Shown piece after piece: positions 19,451-29,160 of a DNA stretch of 64,000 nucleotides; the stretch's first letter is position 1; every line of letters starts with the position of its first letter. The position numbers were made by a program, and so were the translations under genes. The stretch is from the NCBI RefSeq assembly GCF_018122735.1, contig NZ_JAGRRD010000001.1:2310308-2374307 (forward strand). Direction: 5' to 3'. The notes beneath the pieces were generated by a model, which was not told where the DNA came from, ran no database searches, and saw nothing but the letters and a program-made list of their open reading frames with translations. The DNA is from Azoarcus sp. L1K30 (GTDB taxonomy: Bacteria > Pseudomonadota > Gammaproteobacteria > Burkholderiales > Rhodocyclaceae).

Positions 19451-20704
19451 TCAACCTTGCGGTGCCGCAGCCGGCTTGTCGCCGGCAGGGGCTGCTGGCG
19501 CGGGCTGCGCAGCCGGCTTGACGGGTATCTTGGGCACGGCATGCGCGGGTGCCGATTGCATGGTGGGAGCCGGGCGCGACTGCAGCAAGCGCAAAGCAGC
19601 AAAGCTGTTGGTCAGCCCCTTGCGCTCGATATTCACCGGCATGGCCTCAAGTGCGCGCAACTCCGCAAGTGCCGCAGTCACCCGCTCGTCACGCACGTTG
19701 AAGAAGCGTTCGACCCAGCTCCGTGCCTGCGCCAGGTCAGCCGCGTAGGTCCTTCCGTCATGCGCAAGCAGCGCAAGGCGCGCCGTCAACAATCTAATCT
19801 TGAGGTTCTCGCGCAGAAAGGTGCTTTGCGCCGGCGCCAGCAGTACCGGCTCGGCAGCCGGATCGAGCCGCTCGATACGGACCAGTCCGCGGATGTCGTG
19901 CCATACGTCCAGCGCGAGCTGCTTGGCAAAATCCAGTGCGGGAATACCGCCGCTGTGCTCGACCTGGACGCGCTCCCCGGCATTGCCCTGGAGCTCACCG
20001 GTAAACGCGAGAGGCATTTCATCGGCCCGTTCGAGCAATTGCTCCAGGCGCAGCGCCATACCCGGCACATCCACCACCGGTATCTGCTTGAGCGCATCGA
20101 TGTCGCTCACCAGCGCACGACGCAGTGGCGCGAGCTGGCCCCGATCCTGCATCGCAAGTCGGGTCTCGGCGCCCTGCAACGCAATCAGGGCGGACTCGAC
20201 GTTGCCCGCCAGCTGCAATTGCTGGGCGGCGATCGTGACCGCCTGCTCGACTTCGGCAACGACACTGTCCTCGCGCGAACTGGAAAACTGCTGATAGAGC
20301 GTTTCCAGCGCTGCCGCCTGACCCTCGGTTTCCTCGACCTTGGACTCGAGGGCACCAAGCTTGCCCTGCATGCCCGAGATCAGCTCCTGCTGCTGACGCG
20401 CAATGGCCCGCGCTTCGGTGGCAACGGTATCGCCCTCGGCCAGGCGGCGAGCGAGTTCCTCGCGCAACCCGGCAGCTTCGCCGCGAACCTGCCACGCCTG
20501 CCAGACCGCGCCTCCAGCGACGCCCAACGCAACAAGCGCGAGCAAGATGGCCCATCCAGCGCCGCCGCGCTTGCCATCCGCGGTGGTCGATCCGGTGGTG
20601 GCAGCGCGCGCTGACACGGGTTCGGGGGCCGCTCCTGCATGCGAAGCGGAAGACATGTCCGCCTCCTGGGGCGGCTGAGTAAGCGCAGGCGTTTCTTCTT
20701 TCAT
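19451..20704 (-). CDS. hemX: HemX, membrane-anchored coiled-coil protein
   Basis: 417 residues. A short cytoplasmic N-terminus rich in Ala, Ser and Thr precedes a single membrane anchor (GWAILLALVALGVAGGAVW, about 50-68), a coiled coil (about 70-150) and a periplasmic domain of the HemX/uroporphyrinogen III methyltransferase-like family, which lacks methyltransferase motifs. The C-terminus is a proline/alanine-rich tail. Function is uncertain; the gene is placed between hemD and hemY with nine-base gaps, so it is cotranscribed with heme synthesis. Confidence 0.88.
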   Translation of the reverse strand: MKEETPALTQPPQEADMSSASHAGAAPEPVSARAATTGSTTADGKRGGAGWAILLALVALGVAGGAVWQAWQVRGEAAGLREELARRLAEGDTVATEARAIARQQQELISGMQGKLGALESKVEETEGQAAALETLYQQFSSSREDSVVAEVEQAVTIAAQQLQLAGNVESALIALQGAETRLAMQDRGQLAPLRRALVSDIDALKQIPVVDVPGMALRLEQLLERADEMPLAFTGELQGNAGERVQVEHSGGIPALDFAKQLALDVWHDIRGLVRIERLDPAAEPVLLAPAQSTFLRENLKIRLLTARLALLAHDGRTYAADLAQARSWVERFFNVRDERVTAALAELRALEAMPVNIERKGLTNSFAALRLLQSRPAPTMQSAPAHAVPKIPVKPAAQPAPAAPAGDKPAAAPQG

Positions 20705-20713
20705 GCCGAGAGT

Positions 20714-21502
20714 TTAACCAAAGTAGGAAATAATCGTGCGCAATGATCCGTCGTCGCCGGCTTCGGCCTCGACCACCCGTGCGAATCCGAGCTGCCTGCA
20801 CTGCGCAGCAATCCGAGGATGCGATGCAAAAACCGGCGTATTGTCGAACAACTGTACGTTGGCCGCACCGATGATCGCCACCAGGTTTCGTGCGCCCTCG
20901 CTGCTGCTCAGCATCAGCGCATCGACGACATGCCGACGCAACGACTCAAGCAGCAACGCCGGACTGGTGTCCGGACAGAAGCGTCGATAGCAACTTAAAT
21001 ACTCGACCTCTGCCCCGCGCGCAACAAGGGTTTCACCCAACAGATCGCGCCCGCCATCGCCACGCAGTACGAGAATGTGTCGCCCCCGCACCGCTTCGGC
21101 CGCAAACGCCGGCAGGGCCAGAACGGATTCGGAGTCAAAGCCGGCGTCCGGCGAAATCACCTCATCGAACCCGCGCGCCCGAAGCGCCCTTTCGCTCCCC
21201 TTGCCCACCGTCGCCACCTTCAGCGATGACGGCCACTCGCGCGCCTGCAGGATTGCGTCGAGAGCGTAATCGACCGCATTCGGACTGACGAAGAAAGCCA
21301 TATCGAACGCATCGAGGCGTTGCGCGACGCTGACGATGGCCGAGCGATCCAGCACAGGTGAGATCCCCAGCACCGGAAAGCAGAGCGCCCTGCCACCAAG
21401 CTTCTCGATGGCCTTGCACAATTCAGCCGCCTGGCCGACAGGCCGGGTCACGACGATGGTTCGCCCGTTCAGGGCATGCGCGAAGGGTGCGGTTTCAGTC
21501 AT
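20714..21502 (-). CDS. hemD: Uroporphyrinogen III synthase
   Basis: Closes and flips ring D of hydroxymethylbilane to give uroporphyrinogen III. 262 residues. The family is poorly conserved, but TIVVTRPVGQAAELCKAIEKLGG, FFVSPNAVDYAL, VATVGKGSERALRARGF and ALMLSSSEGARNL are typical. It follows hemC by 18 bases and precedes hemX by nine. Confidence 0.93.
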   Translation of the reverse strand: MTETAPFAHALNGRTIVVTRPVGQAAELCKAIEKLGGRALCFPVLGISPVLDRSAIVSVAQRLDAFDMAFFVSPNAVDYALDAILQAREWPSSLKVATVGKGSERALRARGFDEVISPDAGFDSESVLALPAFAAEAVRGRHILVLRGDGGRDLLGETLVARGAEVEYLSCYRRFCPDTSPALLLESLRRHVVDALMLSSSEGARNLVAIIGAANVQLFDNTPVFASHPRIAAQCRQLGFARVVEAEAGDDGSLRTIISYFG

Positions 21503-21520
21503 CCCGACCGCCGCCCTGAA

Positions 21521-22492
21521 TCAACCCACCTCAGCCAGAATGTCTTCTGCGCCCTGGGCCCGAAGGTCTTCGGCCAAGGCCTTGCCAAGCGCATCGGCAT
21601 CCACCACAGCCCCTTCACGCTCAGCTCGAATGATGCGGCTGCCGTCGGGCATGGCGACGAAACCGCGCAGCCACAACACACCGTCGCGAACCTCTGCGTA
21701 GGCACCGAGTGGCACCTCGCAACTACCCGCCAGCGCCCGTGCGACAGCGCGTTCCGCGCGCACGCAGGCCGACGTATCGGCATCGTTGAGCGGTTGCAGC
21801 CAGCGCAAGACGTCGGAACGCGAAGCAAGGCACTCGATACCGAGCGCGCCCTGCCCTGCTGCCGGCAGCGATATCTCGCTCGGCAGCAGGGCGCGCACCC
21901 GTTCGCCCAGCCCCAGCCGCTTCAGGCCTGCAGCGGCGAGGATGATTGCGTCGTACTGCCCCTCGTCGAGCTTGCGCAGCCGGGTATCGAGGTTGCCGCG
22001 CAGGCTGGTGACGGCAAGGAAAGGATATTGCGCATGCAGCTGCGATTCACGGCGCAGTGACGACGTCCCCACCACGGCCCCCGGCGGCATGTCTGCCAGC
22101 GACTCGTAGCGATTGGAAACAAAGGCGTCGAGCGGCACCTCGCGCGCCGAAATGCACCCCAGCGTGAATGCTTCGTCCAGCACCATGGGCACATCCTTCA
22201 TCGAATGCACGGCGATATCGGCCCGGCCGTCGAGCAGCGCGGTCTCAAGCTCCTTGACGAACAACCCCTTGCCCCCAACCTTCGCCAGAGGCCGGTCGAG
22301 GATCTGGTCACCGCGGGTGGTCATGCCCAGAAGCACCACCTCACAGGCGGGATACAATGCCTCGAGGCGCGCCTTGACATGCTCCGCCTGCCAGAGGGCA
22401 AGCCGGCTTTCACGGGTGGCGATGACAATTCGTTCGGGGGCGGAGGTCAAGGAAGAACCGGACGCGGAAAGGCTCACGATAGGAGGACTCAT
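21521..22492 (-). CDS. hemC: Porphobilinogen deaminase (hydroxymethylbilane synthase)
   Basis: Joins four porphobilinogens into hydroxymethylbilane. 323 residues, including about 15 extra at the N-terminus compared with E. coli. Motifs: [49 protein letters not shown] and [13 protein letters not shown] with the dipyrromethane-attachment cysteine. It is the first gene of hemC-D-X-Y and starts only 18 bases from the divergent thioredoxin-like gene. No clear ribosome site precedes ATG 22492. Confidence 0.95.
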   Translation of the reverse strand: MSPPIVSLSASGSSLTSAPERIVIATRESRLALWQAEHVKARLEALYPACEVVLLGMTTRGDQILDRPLAKVGGKGLFVKELETALLDGRADIAVHSMKDVPMVLDEAFTLGCISAREVPLDAFVSNRYESLADMPPGAVVGTSSLRRESQLHAQYPFLAVTSLRGNLDTRLRKLDEGQYDAIILAAAGLKRLGLGERVRALLPSEISLPAAGQGALGIECLASRSDVLRWLQPLNDADTSACVRAERAVARALAGSCEVPLGAYAEVRDGVLWLRGFVAMPDGSRIIRAEREGAVVDADALGKALAEDLRAQGAEDILAEVG

Positions 22493-22520
22493 GCTGGAGG
22501 ATCAATTGCCATGCTGCTGA
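22491..22520 (+). other. Nine-codon mini-ORF in front of the thioredoxin-like gene
   Basis: AGGAGG (22481-22486), four bases, ATG, then MLEDQLPCC and TGA. Its stop overlaps the probable start of the next gene by ten bases in another frame. It is the best-placed ribosome site in the hemC/thioredoxin spacer and could couple or regulate translation. The two cysteine codons at the end may be chance. Confidence 0.3.
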
Positions 22521-23029
22521 ACGCCAGGATTTGCCGCATCGCAGCATCAGGGTTCGCACCAATGGCGCGATGGCTGGTCACGATTCTAGCATGCGTACCC
22601 ATGGGCCTGAGCGCAGCCCAGTCGCTGCCGCTGGCGGAGAACTTCGCGGCCGATGCCATTCGCCTCAAGCAGGACGCCAAGCCGGTGCTTGTGCTCTTCA
22701 GCCAGCGCGGATGCACCTGGTGCGAGGAAGCGAGGCGTTACCTGGTGCCGATGTCCACTGCGGCGGAGTCGCGGGACAAGGCGCTCTTTCGCCAGATCGA
22801 CATCGACTCGGATGCACCGCTCGTCGATTTCGACGGCTCAGGCAGCACGCATCGCGCCTTTGCGCGAAACAGGAATATTCGCCTGACGCCCACTGTCGTG
22901 CTGTATGCGCCGGACGGCTCTGCGCTGGGCGATGCAATCGTCGGCATGCGCTTGCCGGACTTTTATGGACAATACCTCGTCAATGCAATCGAGGCAGGCC
23001 GCGCCAGGCTGAACAAGCTGCCCCACTAA
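22511..23029 (+). CDS. Periplasmic thioredoxin-fold protein
   Basis: 172 residues from ATG 22511 (GGAGG at 22496-22500); ATG 22562 (MARWLV) is an alternative that leaves a tighter signal peptide ending in GLSAAQ. The mature part has the redox motif RGCTWCEEARRYLVP (CxxC), RQIDIDSDAPLVDFDG and the cis-proline stretch RLTPTVVLYAPDG. This is the SoxW/TlpA-like thioredoxin fold, probably a periplasmic disulfide reductase. It precedes ppc by 32 bases on the same strand, but no functional link is apparent. Confidence 0.8.
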   Translation: MLLNARICRIAASGFAPMARWLVTILACVPMGLSAAQSLPLAENFAADAIRLKQDAKPVLVLFSQRGCTWCEEARRYLVPMSTAAESRDKALFRQIDIDSDAPLVDFDGSGSTHRAFARNRNIRLTPTVVLYAPDGSALGDAIVGMRLPDFYGQYLVNAIEAGRARLNKLPH

Positions 23030-23061
23030 CCCTCCAACCCTCCCTTCGACCCTGACCGCTC

Positions 23062-25815
23062 ATGACACAAGACAAGGACGCGCCCCTGCGCGAAGACATC
23101 CGCCTGCTCGGCCGCCTGCTCGGCGACACGGTGCGGGATCAGCACGGCGAATCGAGCTTCGAGCTCATCGAACGCGTCCGCCAGACATCGGTGCGCTTTC
23201 GCCGCGACGACGATCTTGCCGCGAGACGCGAACTCGAGGGCATTCTCGATGCGCTGTCGCGCGAGCAGACGATCCAGGTCGTGCGGGCGTTCAGCTACTT
23301 TTCTCACCTCGCCAACATTGCCGAGGACCAGCATCATATTCGCCGCAGCAGGGCGCATCTGCTGGCGGGATCGGAGCCGCGCGAGGGCAGCCTCGAATAT
23401 GCCATCGGCCGCACGCTGGCGGGCGGCGGGGAGACCCCGGCATCGCTCCTGGCCTTCTTCGACACCGCACTGGTGTCTCCGGTGCTGACCGCGCATCCGA
23501 CCGAAGTGCAGCGCAAGAGCATTCTCAACTGCCAGACCGTCATCGCCCGCCTGCTCGACGAACGCGACCGCATGCAGCTCACGCCGGAAGAGGCCGACCA
23601 CAATCTCGACGCCCTGCGCCGCGCCGTCCTCACCTTGTGGCAGACACGCATGCTCCGCCCCGCCCGCCTGTCGGTGATCGACGAAGTCAGCAATGGCGTA
23701 TCCTACTTCGAAAGCACCTTCCTGAGCGCATTGCCGCGCCTGTACGCCAGCATCGAGGATCGCCTGTCCAAGGCCGACCCGGCCTGTGCTGCAGCCGAGA
23801 TCCCGCCCTTCCTGCAGGTGGGCAGCTGGATCGGCGGTGATCGCGACGGCAACCCCTTCGTCACCGCCACCGTGCTCGAACAGGCGCTGACCATGCAGGC
23901 CGCGGCAGCGCTGGGCTACTACCTCGACGAGTTGCACACGCTCGGCTCGCAACTGTCGCTGGCGCTCGGCCTGGTCAGCGCCTCGGATGCCCTCCTCGCC
24001 TTGGCCGATCGTTCGCCGGACAACTCGCCCCATCGCAGCGACGAACCCTATCGGCGCGCCATTTCGGGCGTCTATGCCCGTCTCTCGTCCACTCACCGTG
24101 CGCTGCTCGGCACCGACCCGATCCGCCACGCGGTGGCCGACGCGCCGCCCTATCCGAACGTCGAGGCATTGCTCGCGGATCTCGACATCCTGCACCGCTC
24201 GCTGCAGGCCAATGGCAGTGCGGCGCTGACACGCGGGCGCCTCCGCCATCTGCGCCGCGCCGTGCGCGTATTCGGCTTTCACCTGGCACCGATCGACCTG
24301 CGCCAGAATTCGGACGTGCATGAGAAAGTCATTGCCGAACTACTCGAGGTCGCGCGCCCGGGCACGGCCTACCTCGAGCAGGACGAAGACCGGCGCTGCG
24401 CCATCCTGCTTGAGGAACTGGCGACGGCAAGACCCCTGGCCTCGCCACATGTGCGCTATTCCGACGACTCCGAATCGGAACTCGCCATCTTTCGCGCGGC
24501 CCGCGCAGCGCACCTGCGATATGGCAAGGCCGCCATCCACAACTGCATCATTTCCAAGACCGACAGTGTGTCGGACCTGCTCGAACTGGCAGTACTGCTG
24601 AAGGAAGCGGGCCTGCTGCGGCCGCTCGAGAATGCACTTGACGTCAATATCGTGCCCCTTTTCGAGACCATCGACGACCTCGAAAACGCAGCGGACATCA
24701 TGGAGCGCATGTTCTCCATCCCCCTCTACAGGATGTTGCTGACCGAATCCCGCGGCGACACCCAGGAGGTGATGCTGGGCTACTCGGACAGCAACAAGGA
24801 TGGCGGCTTCCTGACCTCGGGCTGGTCACTGTACAAGGCCGAAGGCGAACTGATCGACACCTTCGCCCGCCACGGCGTGCGTCTGCGCCTGTTCCACGGC
24901 CGCGGCGGCTCCGTCGGTCGCGGTGGCGGTCCCAGCTACCAGGCCATCCTGGCGCAGCCCGAAGGCGCGGTCCAAGGGCAGATCCGCCTCACCGAGCAGG
25001 GCGAAGTCATCGCCGCCAAGTATGGACACCCCGAAGTGGGCCGCCGCAATCTCGAGGTCCTCGTGGCCGCCACGATCGAAAGCAGCCTGCGCCCGTCCGG
25101 CGCCGATGCGACCCCGACATCCTATCTGGAGACCATGCAGTCACTGTCCGACACCGCTTTCCGGACATATCGCGGACTGGTGTACGAAACACCCGGGTTT
25201 GAACAGTATTTCTGGGAGTCGACGGTGATCTCGGAGATTGCCGGCCTGAACATCGGTTCGCGCCCGGCCTCGCGCAAGAAGGGCACCCGCATCGAGGATC
25301 TGCGCGCCATTCCCTGGGTGTTCTCGTGGTCGCAATGCAGGCTGATGCTGCCGGGCTGGTTCGGCTTCGGATCCGCGGTGAAGACGTGGCTCGCCGCCCA
25401 TCCCGACAAGGGCATGGCGCACCTGCAGGCGATGTACCGCGACTGGTCATTCTTCTCCACGCTGCTTTCCAACATGGACATGGTGCTGGCCAAGACCGAT
25501 CTCGCCATCGCCTCGCGCTACGCCGCGCTGGTCAAGGACGCCACGCTGCGCACCAGCATCTTCGACCGCATTCGCGCGGAGTGGAAGGACACCATCGAGG
25601 TCCTGCTGGCGATCACCGGCCAGGACGAACTGCTGGCCGCCAACCCCTTACTCAAACGCTCGATCCGCAATCGCTTTCCGTATCTCGACCCGCTCAATCA
25701 CGTCCAGGTCGAGCTGCTGCGTCGCCATCGCGAACAGGATGGCGACGAACGCCTGCGCCTGGGCATTCACATCTCGATCAATGGTGTGGCGGCGGGGCTG
25801 CGCAACAGCGGCTAA
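23062..25815 (+). CDS. ppc: Phosphoenolpyruvate carboxylase
   Basis: Carboxylates PEP with bicarbonate to oxaloacetate, refilling the TCA cycle. 917 residues, standard for bacteria. Catalytic motifs: [11 protein letters not shown] with the essential histidine, [44 protein letters not shown] and the C-terminal RNSG. The stop codon directly abuts the stop of the convergent response regulator. Confidence 0.97.
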   Translation: MTQDKDAPLREDIRLLGRLLGDTVRDQHGESSFELIERVRQTSVRFRRDDDLAARRELEGILDALSREQTIQVVRAFSYFSHLANIAEDQHHIRRSRAHLLAGSEPREGSLEYAIGRTLAGGGETPASLLAFFDTALVSPVLTAHPTEVQRKSILNCQTVIARLLDERDRMQLTPEEADHNLDALRRAVLTLWQTRMLRPARLSVIDEVSNGVSYFESTFLSALPRLYASIEDRLSKADPACAAAEIPPFLQVGSWIGGDRDGNPFVTATVLEQALTMQAAAALGYYLDELHTLGSQLSLALGLVSASDALLALADRSPDNSPHRSDEPYRRAISGVYARLSSTHRALLGTDPIRHAVADAPPYPNVEALLADLDILHRSLQANGSAALTRGRLRHLRRAVRVFGFHLAPIDLRQNSDVHEKVIAELLEVARPGTAYLEQDEDRRCAILLEELATARPLASPHVRYSDDSESELAIFRAARAAHLRYGKAAIHNCIISKTDSVSDLLELAVLLKEAGLLRPLENALDVNIVPLFETIDDLENAADIMERMFSIPLYRMLLTESRGDTQEVMLGYSDSNKDGGFLTSGWSLYKAEGELIDTFARHGVRLRLFHGRGGSVGRGGGPSYQAILAQPEGAVQGQIRLTEQGEVIAAKYGHPEVGRRNLEVLVAATIESSLRPSGADATPTSYLETMQSLSDTAFRTYRGLVYETPGFEQYFWESTVISEIAGLNIGSRPASRKKGTRIEDLRAIPWVFSWSQCRLMLPGWFGFGSAVKTWLAAHPDKGMAHLQAMYRDWSFFSTLLSNMDMVLAKTDLAIASRYAALVKDATLRTSIFDRIRAEWKDTIEVLLAITGQDELLAANPLLKRSIRNRFPYLDPLNHVQVELLRRHREQDGDERLRLGIHISINGVAAGLRNSG

Positions 25816-25822
25816 TTAGCCG
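25809..25822. repeat. Palindrome spanning two abutting stop codons
   Basis: CGGCTAATTAGCCG, a 14-base perfect palindrome. The ppc stop TAA (25813-25815) and the stop of the minus-strand regulator (complement of 25816-25818) touch without any spacer, so there is no room for a conventional terminator. Confidence 0.6.
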
Positions 25823-26589
25823 GGAGATGCCTGCAACCCGAGCGCCTGCCTGACGACCGGCCATTGCCGGCGGCTGACCGGCAGGCGCTCGGCATTGTCC
25901 CGCAGCAGGATCTCCCAATGCGCATCGCCCTCACCCTCACCGACTCGCTGCGCGCCACCGATGGCCGCGCGGGCAACGAGACAATTGCGGTGGATGCGCA
26001 CGAAGCGTCCGGGAAACTCCTGTTCAATCTGCACCAGGGTTTCATCCAGCAGGTAGTCGCGGCCATGCGCGCGCGCAGTGACGTATTTCTGCTCGGCGCG
26101 CAGATAGACGACATCCGCCACCGACAGCAACACGATACGCCCGCGCTCACTGATGCTGAAATGCTGGCGCTCACCCGGCGCCAGGCCTGAAAGTACGTCG
26201 TCCGAAGGCATCGCACGCCTGACCTTTTCCAGCGCCGTCGCCAGGCGCTCGGCCCGCACCGGCTTGAGCAGGTAGTCGATCGCCGCCACGTCGAACGCTT
26301 GCAGCGCATATTCGTCGTAGGCCGTAGTGAAGATCACTGCCGGGGGCGGTTGCAGGCGCGCCAGATGACGCGCCAGTTCGACGCCGTCCATGGCCGGCAT
26401 GCGGACATCGGCCAGCACTACGTCGGCCTCGACCTCTTCGAGCAGACGCAGCGCCTCTACACCATTTGCCGCCATGCCCACGATCCGGGCCGGATGCGTT
26501 GCAGCGATATCGCCCAGCACATCGCGCAGGCGCGCCCGGGCCGGCGCTTCATCGTCGACGATCAGGATGCGTAACGGCGACACGTGCAT
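25816..26589 (-). CDS. LytTR response regulator, AlgR-like
   Basis: 257 residues. N-terminal receiver domain with the acidic pair in LIVDDEAP and the phospho-acceptor Asp in DVVLADVRMPAMDG, plus the KPV lysine near residue 105 (DYLLKPV). C-terminal LytTR DNA-binding domain (EQKYVTARAHGRDYLLDETL, FVRIHRNCLVA). Start ATG 26589 overlaps the stop of the kinase (TGATG) and has GGAGG upstream; a GTG codon directly before it is in frame but badly spaced. AlgR-type regulators control surface and type IV pilus genes in pseudomonads; targets here are not known. Confidence 0.9.
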   Translation of the reverse strand: MHVSPLRILIVDDEAPARARLRDVLGDIAATHPARIVGMAANGVEALRLLEEVEADVVLADVRMPAMDGVELARHLARLQPPPAVIFTTAYDEYALQAFDVAAIDYLLKPVRAERLATALEKVRRAMPSDDVLSGLAPGERQHFSISERGRIVLLSVADVVYLRAEQKYVTARAHGRDYLLDETLVQIEQEFPGRFVRIHRNCLVARAAIGGAQRVGEGEGDAHWEILLRDNAERLPVSRRQWPVVRQALGLQASPG

Positions 26590-27617
26590 CACGCCTCCTT
26601 CCTGAACGGCAGGCGCACGCGGACACGGTAACGCCCGTTGCTGCCGTCGCTCTCAAGACTGGCCTCGAGGTCGTAGAACAGCATCAGGCGCTCGCGAATG
26701 TTGTCGACGGCCATATGGTTGCCAGCACGATGGGCGCTGGGATTGTGCGATTCGTTTTCCACTTCGAGCCACAACTCGCCCCCACGCCGCCCGATCCGCA
26801 CGACCACCTCGCCCGCCTCGAGTGCAGGCTCGACCCCGTGATAGACGGCATTCTCGAGCAAGGGCTGCAGCAACAGCGGCGGCACCAGGGCCTTGCACAG
26901 GGCGCCCCCGTCGGCCGGTGCGGGACCGACCTCCCAACGCACCTGCAGGCGCTCGCCAAGACGAAGCTTCTCGAGCTCGAGGTAGCGCTCGCACAACGCG
27001 ATCTCGTCGCCTAGCGGCACCAGTTCGCGATTGTCACGCATGAACACGCGAAACAGATCGGCCAACTCCTCCAGCCCGCGCTCTGCGCGCCGCGGATCCG
27101 AACGGATCACGCCGAGCACCCCGTTGAGCGTATTGAACAGGAAGTGGGGACGAATGCGCGCGGTCAGGGCCAGCAATCGCGCCTCGGTCAGCGCGGGCGA
27201 GTACCGCCTGCTGCGATAGTCGAAATACATCAGGCACACACCGGCCGCACCCAATGCCCAAGCCAGCCAGCGCAACAGGCTGCCGTTTTCGCTCCGCAGC
27301 AGAAACGGCCAGGTGCCGAACACGGCGACGACGACGATTCCGCATGCGGCCGCCGTCGCCGGCAGCGAGCGCATCGATTGCAGCCGCGGCGACAATGCGT
27401 AAAGCAGGAGCAAGGAGACAAACAGCGGCAGTTCGACTCGTCCGGCCATCAGGACCAGCGCTGGCGCGATCAGCCCAGGATCATCCACACGCACCAGCAC
27501 TGTCAGCACCGCAAGCAGATTCACCACCACCAGGACGCGCAGCATCACCCCCAGATTACGGAAATCCGGCAGGGCGGGAAGAACGGGCTGATCGGGCTTT
27601 TGCTTTATACTTTCCAT
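26589..27617 (-). CDS. Sensor histidine kinase of the LytS/AlgZ (His_kinase) family
   Basis: 342 residues. Four or so membrane segments fill residues 20-150. The kinase core has the unusual H-box RIRPHFLFNTLNGVLG, then LGDEIALCERYLELEKLRLGERL, LVPPLLLQPLLENAVYHGVEP and an ATPase G-like stretch. This is the AlgZ/FimS class, where the phosphorylated residue is the His in PHFLFN. It is translated together with the LytTR regulator downstream and divergent from argH. Confidence 0.9.
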   Translation of the reverse strand: MESIKQKPDQPVLPALPDFRNLGVMLRVLVVVNLLAVLTVLVRVDDPGLIAPALVLMAGRVELPLFVSLLLLYALSPRLQSMRSLPATAAACGIVVVAVFGTWPFLLRSENGSLLRWLAWALGAAGVCLMYFDYRSRRYSPALTEARLLALTARIRPHFLFNTLNGVLGVIRSDPRRAERGLEELADLFRVFMRDNRELVPLGDEIALCERYLELEKLRLGERLQVRWEVGPAPADGGALCKALVPPLLLQPLLENAVYHGVEPALEAGEVVVRIGRRGGELWLEVENESHNPSAHRAGNHMAVDNIRERLMLFYDLEASLESDGSNGRYRVRVRLPFRKEA

Positions 27618-27718
27618 TGCTCGAGCGGTCTTAGAAGTCCGCCCAGAAAGATCTCACAATTCAACTCAGAACACGCCAACACGCCTATGTGGCGACCGTT
27701 TCTCTCAGCACGGACATT

Positions 27719-29155
27719 ATGACAGATCACACCCCGTCCCCGACGCCAGACTCCAACCAGCCCGCCAAAGCCTGGTCCGGCCGCTTCTCCGAGCCCGTCT
27801 CCGACCTGGTGAAACGCTACACCGCGTCGGTATTCTTCGACCAGCGCATGGCCACGCAGGACATACGCGGATCGCTGGCACACGCGAAAATGCTCGCCCG
27901 CCAGGGCATCATCGGCGCCAACGACCTTGCCGACATCGAGCGCGGCATGCACCAGATTGCGGGCGAGATCGAAAGTGGGGAATTCGCGTGGAATCTGGAC
28001 GATGAAGACGTTCACCTCAATATCGAAAAGCGCCTGACCGCGCTCGTTGGCGATGCGGGCAAACGCCTGCACACTGGCCGCAGCCGCAATGATCAGGTCG
28101 CCACCGACATCCGCCTGTGGCTGCGCGACGCCATCGACCAGACGCTGCACCTGATCGCGACCTTCCAGCGCAACCTGCTCGACATCGCCGAGCAACACGC
28201 CGCCACACCGATGCCGGGCTTTACCCATCTTCAGGTGGCGCAACCGGTCACATTCGGCCATCACCTGATGGCTTACTACGAAATGAGCCGGCGCGATGCC
28301 GAACGCTTTGCCGATTGCCGCAAGCGCGTCAACCGGCTGCCGCTCGGCTCGGCCGCGCTGGCCGGTACCAGCTATCCGATCGACCGTGAATTCGTCGCCG
28401 CCGAGCTCGGCTTCGACGAGGTCTGCTACAACTCGCTGGACGCGGTCAGCGACCGCGACTTCGCCATCGAATTCTGCGCTGCCGCCGCGCTGTTGATGAC
28501 TCACCTTTCACGCCTGTCCGAGGAACTCATCCTGTGGATGAGCCCACGCGTCGGTTTCATCGACCTAGCCGACCGCTTCTGTACCGGCTCGAGCATCATG
28601 CCGCAAAAGAAAAACCCGGACGTGCCCGAACTCGTGCGCGGCAAGACCGGCCGCACCAATGGTAACCTGATTGCGCTGCTGACCCTGATGAAAGGCCAGC
28701 CGCTGGCCTACAACAAGGACAATCAGGAAGACAAGGAGCCGCTGTTCGATACCGCCGACACAGTCATCGACACGCTGCGCATCTATGCCGACATGATCAC
28801 CGGTATCAAGGTGAAGGCTGACAACATGCGCGGCGCGCTGTCGCAGGGGTATGCCACCGCGACGGATCTGGCCGACTATCTCGTCAAGCAAGGCCTGCCC
28901 TTCCGTGATGCGCACGAGGCCGTCGCGCTGGCGGTTCGTGCCGCAGAAGTGCGTGGCTGCGATCTGCCCCAGTTCACGCTCGACGAACTTCGCGCCGCCA
29001 TGGCCGATGTGCCGGGCGCAGCCGAGCGCGTCGAGGCGGGGATCTCTGCCGTGCTCACGGTCGAGGGCTCGCTTGCCTCACGCAATCATGTCGGGGGGAC
29101 GGCCCCCGACCAGGTCCGGGCAGCGATCGCGCGTGCGCGAGAGGCATTGGGCTGA
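27719..29155 (+). CDS. argH: Argininosuccinate lyase
   Basis: Splits argininosuccinate into arginine and fumarate, the last step of arginine synthesis. 478 residues. Motifs: [26 protein letters not shown] at the N-terminus, [17 protein letters not shown], and the fumarase-superfamily signature [23 protein letters not shown] 27719 begins MTDHTPSP; the frame could start ten codons earlier. The next gene begins six bases after its stop. Confidence 0.97.
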   Translation: MTDHTPSPTPDSNQPAKAWSGRFSEPVSDLVKRYTASVFFDQRMATQDIRGSLAHAKMLARQGIIGANDLADIERGMHQIAGEIESGEFAWNLDDEDVHLNIEKRLTALVGDAGKRLHTGRSRNDQVATDIRLWLRDAIDQTLHLIATFQRNLLDIAEQHAATPMPGFTHLQVAQPVTFGHHLMAYYEMSRRDAERFADCRKRVNRLPLGSAALAGTSYPIDREFVAAELGFDEVCYNSLDAVSDRDFAIEFCAAAALLMTHLSRLSEELILWMSPRVGFIDLADRFCTGSSIMPQKKNPDVPELVRGKTGRTNGNLIALLTLMKGQPLAYNKDNQEDKEPLFDTADTVIDTLRIYADMITGIKVKADNMRGALSQGYATATDLADYLVKQGLPFRDAHEAVALAVRAAEVRGCDLPQFTLDELRAAMADVPGAAERVEAGISAVLTVEGSLASRNHVGGTAPDQVRAAIARAREALG

Positions 29156-29160
29156 CGTCG

